Assembly: GCA_036417435.1 (NCBI GenBank) | Contig: CM070902.1 | Span: 179,557,945-179,621,944, forward strand | Source of the DNA: Inia geoffrensis | Taxonomy: Eukaryota > Chordata > Mammalia > Artiodactyla > Iniidae | DNA length: 64,000 nt | Direction: 5' to 3' | In this document: one piece after another, positions 59,346 through 64,000 of the stretch | Position numbering within the stretch: the first letter of the stretch is position 1 | Layout: every line of letters begins with the position of its first letter | Made by a program: the position numbers and the translations under genes | The notes under the pieces: model-generated | What the model saw: the letters and a program-made list of their open reading frames with translations, nothing else | What the model was told of the DNA's origin: nothing | Database searches by the model: none

Positions 59346-62289
59346 AAATGAATCCGTCAATTGGCTAACTATGGATACTCCCCACTTTTCGAAAGTTTGC
59401 TTTATGCCCCTTTGCTTTCAGAAAATATCTGCATTAGTACCTGTTTTCACATGGAAAGAAATCTGAAAGGGATTTTCACTTTTATGAAAAAAGGTGGGAA
59501 GCGAAAATAGCATTCAACATTTGTTCTGCAGGGAGTAGAGCTGTTCCAGACACAGCGCACAACCCAAGCAGTGAGAGGGGCCCCGCCAGGCCCCTTCCCT
59601 AGAAGCACGCTCAGCATCTCAGCATGAAGCCTCCAGAGCCTTGACCTGTGTCTCGCAGCATCTGTGCTTTATCCTGATTCATTTTGTGCCTCGGTCAGCA
59701 AGAGGTGCCCTAAGGTAACTGCTTCCTCGCTTTACACCGTTTCGGCTCGCGAAAGCTTTCGCGGGGCTGATCTACTTTAGGAGAGCAAGGGAAACCTGTA
59801 TTCAGTTTCAAAGCAAGTTCGAAAGAGCTTAATTATCTTTTCCAGGGTCAGCATTTGAATTTGGATTTGTCTGACATTAAAGCCCAGTCTGTGTCCACAG
59901 CAAACACACCCTGGGTGATGTAATGAGATTGAATTTCTCATCTGCCGACTTCAATCCCAAATGGCATGGTGCTCTGTACCTCTGGAAGGAAAAAGGTGGG
60001 AGGAGCATGGCTGCTGGGCAACCAAGGCACCAGGATGTCCTGATGGCAGCATAATTGGCTGGAATCTGGCAAACCTCCCAGGATTGGAGTAACAGGGATA
60101 ATTATTTTTCTGTCCTCTAATATCCTTTCAGGGTTGTCTTGAATTCCAGCGTCACATACTAAAATTGTAAACATTATTTCTAATTTCACATCATCTAAAA
60201 TGTAACTATGTTCTTCAGGATAATTAAAAAATCTGTGCTAATGATTTAATCTATTGATGAATTTACTCCCAATTATCATATCAGCCCTGGGGGAGTTTCT
60301 ACATGAACCATGAATTTTAAAAAGGAAGTTTTCCTGGTTTTAAGACAGTTTTATTTCACCTGCACAAAGTCACACATCTAGACAATCAAATTATTCAGAA
60401 ATAACTAGTAATTTTGATTTGGTTTAGTAGTTGGTTTACGATCGTAACCATTAAACCAGTCTGGCATTCCCAGGTAAGGTCCTAAGCCAGCCATGCAGAA
60501 CCTACCAAGAGGGGTCCCAGGACCTACTGCGTGACCCTAGGGCACTCACTGAAAATGCACAAGGTTTGGAATTGAAGTGGGTGGGAAAGGTGAAGCCACG
60601 TCCTGTAGCCACAGTGAAGGATGAGAGCTGTTTACTCACTTCCAGACCACCGCCTAGAGAACTCACTAGAGGCTCCATGCACTTGAAGGGCAAAGGCAGC
60701 AAGTGGCTTATAGCTGAGAAACCTCAACTATCAGATGCTGCCTGAAGAGACCTTTTATAGCAGAGTCCTATGTTTTGGAAGGAAACCCACTGGCACGATG
60801 ACAGTTCTGAGGTGTGTGTTTCCCGGGGACCGGTGGGCCGTGCGTGGGGGGGGGGGGGATGGGAGGGGTTGTCTGGCATCTTGTGTTAAAGGGTCCCCTG
60901 AAGGGGCAGGAAGACGTCCCATAAGGGGGCCAGACATGTTCAGCACGCCTGGCGGGGCCTGAGAAAGGCGTCCTGGAAACTGCAGCTCTTGGTCGTGGGA
61001 GGTGGAGGGTGTCTGTCCGGGCTCCAAGAGAGAAAGGGCCAGCACCCAGCAGAAGCCAGGGGGAGAAGGGTGACTGCAGCCCCTGCCCCTGTAGGCGTCC
61101 AGCTGGAGGAGGTCCAGGCTGACACAAGACCTTTATCCGCGCATCAGCTCTCGAGTTGAGGAGGTCCCGCCGCAGGAGATGTTTTGATTTCTAAGCAGAG
61201 TCGGCTTCGGGGAGCAGAGAAGCCACAGGCTTTTTCACAGTGAAAGCATCCGGACAAGGATGGAGCCTGTCTTGGAGTGTGTGAGGGAAGGACCACCCGG
61301 AGGGGCGTCCAGCACGAGGAGAGGCAGTGACACAATGACTTTCTGTTCTTCCTGTCATTCCTGCTTCTTAACGCCACTAGTTCCCTGCGTGCCCTGGGAG
61401 GACACCACGCTTAGCTTGACTAGGATTGTTGACATCACTTCAGACCCTTGATAATTGAATTTCCTGGCCGCCAGCAATGAAAGGTAGATGGTATGAAGTG
61501 GGATAAAGAGTCGTGCTGGAACGAAACAGTGACAAAGTGACCCACAGCAGACATCATTCAGGCTCCCTAACTTTCATGAGTTTGCATCAAATGCAGAAAA
61601 GTCTCATTAGTTAGAGCTAACCAAGTGGAACTAACGCAGTATCTTCTGTGTGCCAGGCTCCCTGGCCTCCATCGATGCTGCCTGTGATTCCCGAGGCTGG
61701 CACTTCTCCCTGGGGGGTAGGAGTGGGGACAGGTGTGTCTAGGCACTGAGAGCCAGACGGCTCTGAGGTTGCGGCAGCCTTGCCTCTGCACCCCAGTGAG
61801 CTGCTCACATGGGATTTTTTTCTGCACATGTCCCGACTTGTCAAAGGTCGAGAAGGAGTCCTCTAGGCAATTCTTTGAACTAAATATGAATAGTCCCACT
61901 TTATCAAGTCTGACTTCAGAGCCAAGGCTCTTAAAAACTGGACATTTTTGCCTTTTTACACTGTATAAATATTGAACTAATATATAAATGACAAAATCCA
62001 TGAAGAAAGGAAGATTATTAAAGTTAAAACAATGACAGACAGATTGTTTTAAAGATATTTGGTTGTAAACTAAAATGCATTTAAGTTAATTTGTGTCAGA
62101 AAAAATCTCTTTAAATGAAGGAGGAGAAGGGCAAGATCCAAGTGGTGGGTGCCACAATATTTACGCTGTGATGAAGGCTGCAGACTGGCGCATCAGAGCT
62201 GCACTTCAGGTCCCAGCCTCCCACTATGAGATCTGCGGCGGATCCTCTACGGATGTAAACTTCCATTGCTTTATATAAATATGGATGTT
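59346..62289. other. Mostly unique, no gene
   Basis: Possible MIR piece at 59800-59900 ('cagcatttgaatttggattt'). GC-rich 60780-61330 opens several frames of 75-119 residues, none recognised. A 13-G run lies at 60846-60858. The 144-residue minus frame 61567-62001 has no known domain. Confidence 0.45.
60846..60858 (+). repeat. 13-base G homopolymer
   Basis: Uninterrupted G-run followed by gatgggagggg. Quadruplex-prone and likely length-variable or a sequencing weak point. Confidence 0.9.
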
Positions 62290-62390
62290 TACGCTACCCT
62301 GGGGGTGTGCAATGAGATTATAGGTAAAGTGCTTAGCACAGCAAACCTACGTAATAGCATCCAAAGGTAGTTATTATCATCATTGTGTCA
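62290..62390 (+). mobile_element. MIR SINE 3' part
   Basis: 'caatgagattataggtaaag', 'tgcttagcacag' and 'gtagttattatcatcatt' match the MIR 3' half. Confidence 0.6.
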
Positions 62391-62464
62391 CAAATTTTAA
62401 AAAATGCTATAAGCAATAATAGTAAATAGTTTGCATTTCAAAGCATTATCAAGATAAAGTGTTA

Positions 62465-63414
62465 CAAAAAATAATCTCAAAATGTATTAAAGACCTAAAT
62501 GTAAGGCCAGACACTATCAAACTCTTAGAGGAAAACATATGCAGAACACTCCATGACATAAATCACAGCAAGATCTTTTTTGGCCCACCTCCTAGAGAAA
62601 TGAAAATGGAGACAAAAATAAACAAATGGGACCTAAGGAAACTTAAAAGTTTTGCACAGCAAAGAAAACCATAAACAAGATGAAAAGACAACCCTCAGAA
62701 TGGGAGAGAATATTTGCAGATGAAGCAACTGGTAAAGGATTAATCTCCAAAATTTACGAGCAGCTCATGCAGCTCAGTATCAAAAAAACAAACAGCCCAA
62801 TCCAAAAATGGGCAGAAGACCTAAATAGACATTTCTCCAAAGAAGATATACAGATTGCCAACAAACACATGAAAGGATGCTCAACATCACTAATCATTAG
62901 AGAAATGCAAATCAAAACTACAATGAGATATCATCTCACACCAGTCGGAATGGCCATCACCAAAAAATCTACAAACAATAAATGCTGGAGAGGGTGTGGA
63001 GAAAAGGGAACCCTTTTGCCCTGTTGGTGGGAATGTAAATTGATACAGCCACTATGGAGAACAGTATTGAGGTTCCTTCAAAAACTAAAAATAGAACTAC
63101 CATACGACCCAGCAATCCCACTCCTGGGCATATACCCTGAGAAAACGATAATTCAAAAAGAGTCATGTACCCCAATGTTCATTGCAGCTCTATTTACAAT
63201 AGCCAGGACATGGAAGCAACCTAAGTGTTCATTGACAGATGAATGGATAAAGATGTGGCACATATATACAATGGAATATCACTCAGCCATAAAAAGAAAT
63301 GAAACTGAGTTATTTGTAGTGAGGTGGATGGACCTAGAGTCTGTCATACAGAGTGAAGTAAGTCAGAAAGAGAAAAACAAATACTGTATGCTAACACATA
63401 TATATGGAATCTAA
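62465..63414 (+). pseudogene. L1 ORF2 C-terminal remnant, frameshifted
   Basis: ORF2p is the L1 endonuclease/reverse transcriptase; only the region after the reverse-transcriptase domain remains here. A 71-residue segment (62459-62674) and a 244-residue segment (62680-63414) lie in different frames. The shift is a probable one-base loss near 62650 in a T-run. The second segment has the C-terminal cysteine motif with Cys at residues 102, 106, 115 and 119, but residue 114, normally His, is Pro (ccc at 63019-63021). It ends [12 protein letters not shown] at a TAA, the usual ORF2 end. There is no start of its own; it is a dead fragment. Confidence 0.93.
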
Positions 63415-63798
63415 AAAAAAAAAAAAAAAAAAAAAGGTCATGAAGAGCCTAGGGGCAGGATGGGAATAAAGACACAGACCTACTAGAGAATGGACTTGAG
63501 GACATGGGGAGGGGGAAGGGTAAGCTGGGACAAAGTGAGAGCGTGGCATGGACATATATACACTATCAAATGTAAAATAGATACCTAGTGGGAAGCAGCC
63601 TCATAGCACAGGAAGATCAGCTCGGTGCTTTGTGACCGCCTGGAGGGGTAGGATAGGGAGGGTGGGAGGGAGGGAGACGCAAGAGGGAAGAGATATGGGA
63701 ACATATGTATATGTATAACTGATTCACTTTGTTATAAAGCAGAAACTAACACACCATTGTAAAGCAATTATACTCTAATAAAGATGTTGAAAAAAAGG
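62465..63798 (+). mobile_element. 5'-truncated L1 (1.33 kb)
   Basis: The largest L1 copy in the window that is close to intact: the ORF2 C-terminal third, 3' UTR with polypurine tract (63643-63680), and 'actctaataaagatg' with an A-rich tail. Perfect 10-bp duplication taaagtgtta at 62455-62464 and 63799-63808. It lacks the 5' UTR, ORF1 and most of ORF2, so it cannot move on its own. A 20-base A run at about 63413-63434 separates ORF2 from the 3' UTR. Confidence 0.95.
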
Positions 63799-64000
63799 TA
63801 AAGTGTTATAAAGATTAAGATTATAGTTAACATATTAAAGCAAAAATATCCATATGTGAATAATATTTCGGTCCTTCTATGCAATGACAATGCAGGAAAA
63901 AAGAAGATATCAAAAGCCAATTAATTAACTAAGCTCTGTTATTCTGAGCAACTGACAATCTCTTTCATCCGTATTTTCTTCATACATTAGGTGGAATAAT

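Noticed and set aside
60755..61127. Overlapping GC-rich frames, possible exon or CpG island
   Set aside because: Frames overlap on both strands with Pro/Gly-rich low-complexity translation; no start context, splice pattern or dense CpG run that I could support.
1..64000. A bacterial-style defence, toxin or operon system
   Set aside because: Sequence is typical mammalian non-coding DNA with SINEs and LINEs throughout; no operon-like gene packing or ribosome-binding sites.

Overview
This is a window of vertebrate nuclear DNA, most likely from a whale or dolphin. The main evidence is about 17 copies or pieces of the tRNA-derived CHR-type SINE of the whale/hippo/ruminant group. They are recognisable by a tRNA-like head with A-box and B-box, a GC-rich body, and an A-rich or AAATAAATAAA tail. 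They occur with many 3' ends of the L1 lineage typical of even-toed ungulates and whales, and with no BovB LINE that I can recognise. Older mammal-wide repeats (L2, MIR, HAL1, MER-type DNA transposons, ERV LTRs) fill much of the rest. The species call is an inference.

I find no convincing protein-coding gene, RNA gene, CRISPR array or operon. The longest open frames are all explained by repeats: the end of L1 ORF2 near the right edge, an in-frame minisatellite near 2.0-2.2 kb, and GC-rich SINE bodies open in several frames. The window reads as intergenic or deep-intron sequence. One 100-base stretch on the minus strand (45535-45634) has an open frame and a consensus-like splice donor; I list it only as a weak candidate exon.

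Layout. 0-9 kb: a probable old L1 end, a 39-bp minisatellite, an L1 3' end, two long CHR SINEs and a MIR. 9-17 kb: LINE-dense, with an L2 split by an L1, a twin-primed L1, a minus-strand L1, and an old L1 broken by an LTR. 17-29 kb: SINEs, two DNA transposons and L1 tails in AT-rich unique sequence. 29-36 kb: an ERVL-like LTR, a G-rich run and two SINEs. 36-44 kb: HAL1 and old L1 with nested insertions, a composite SINE/L1 insertion with a perfect 15-bp target-site duplication, and two more twin-primed L1s. 44-60 kb: SINEs, three large L2 pieces, a GATA/GATG-type simple repeat and unclassified old repeats. 60-64 kb: mostly unique, ending in a 1.33-kb L1 whose ORF2 end is frameshifted.

The structure worth attention is the record of retrotransposition. 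Many target-site duplications (7-17 bp) can be read directly, three L1 copies carry the inversion left by twin priming, one insertion joins a SINE to unrelated downstream sequence, and one SINE copy looks intermediate between the long and short CHR forms. I found no undescribed functional gene system.
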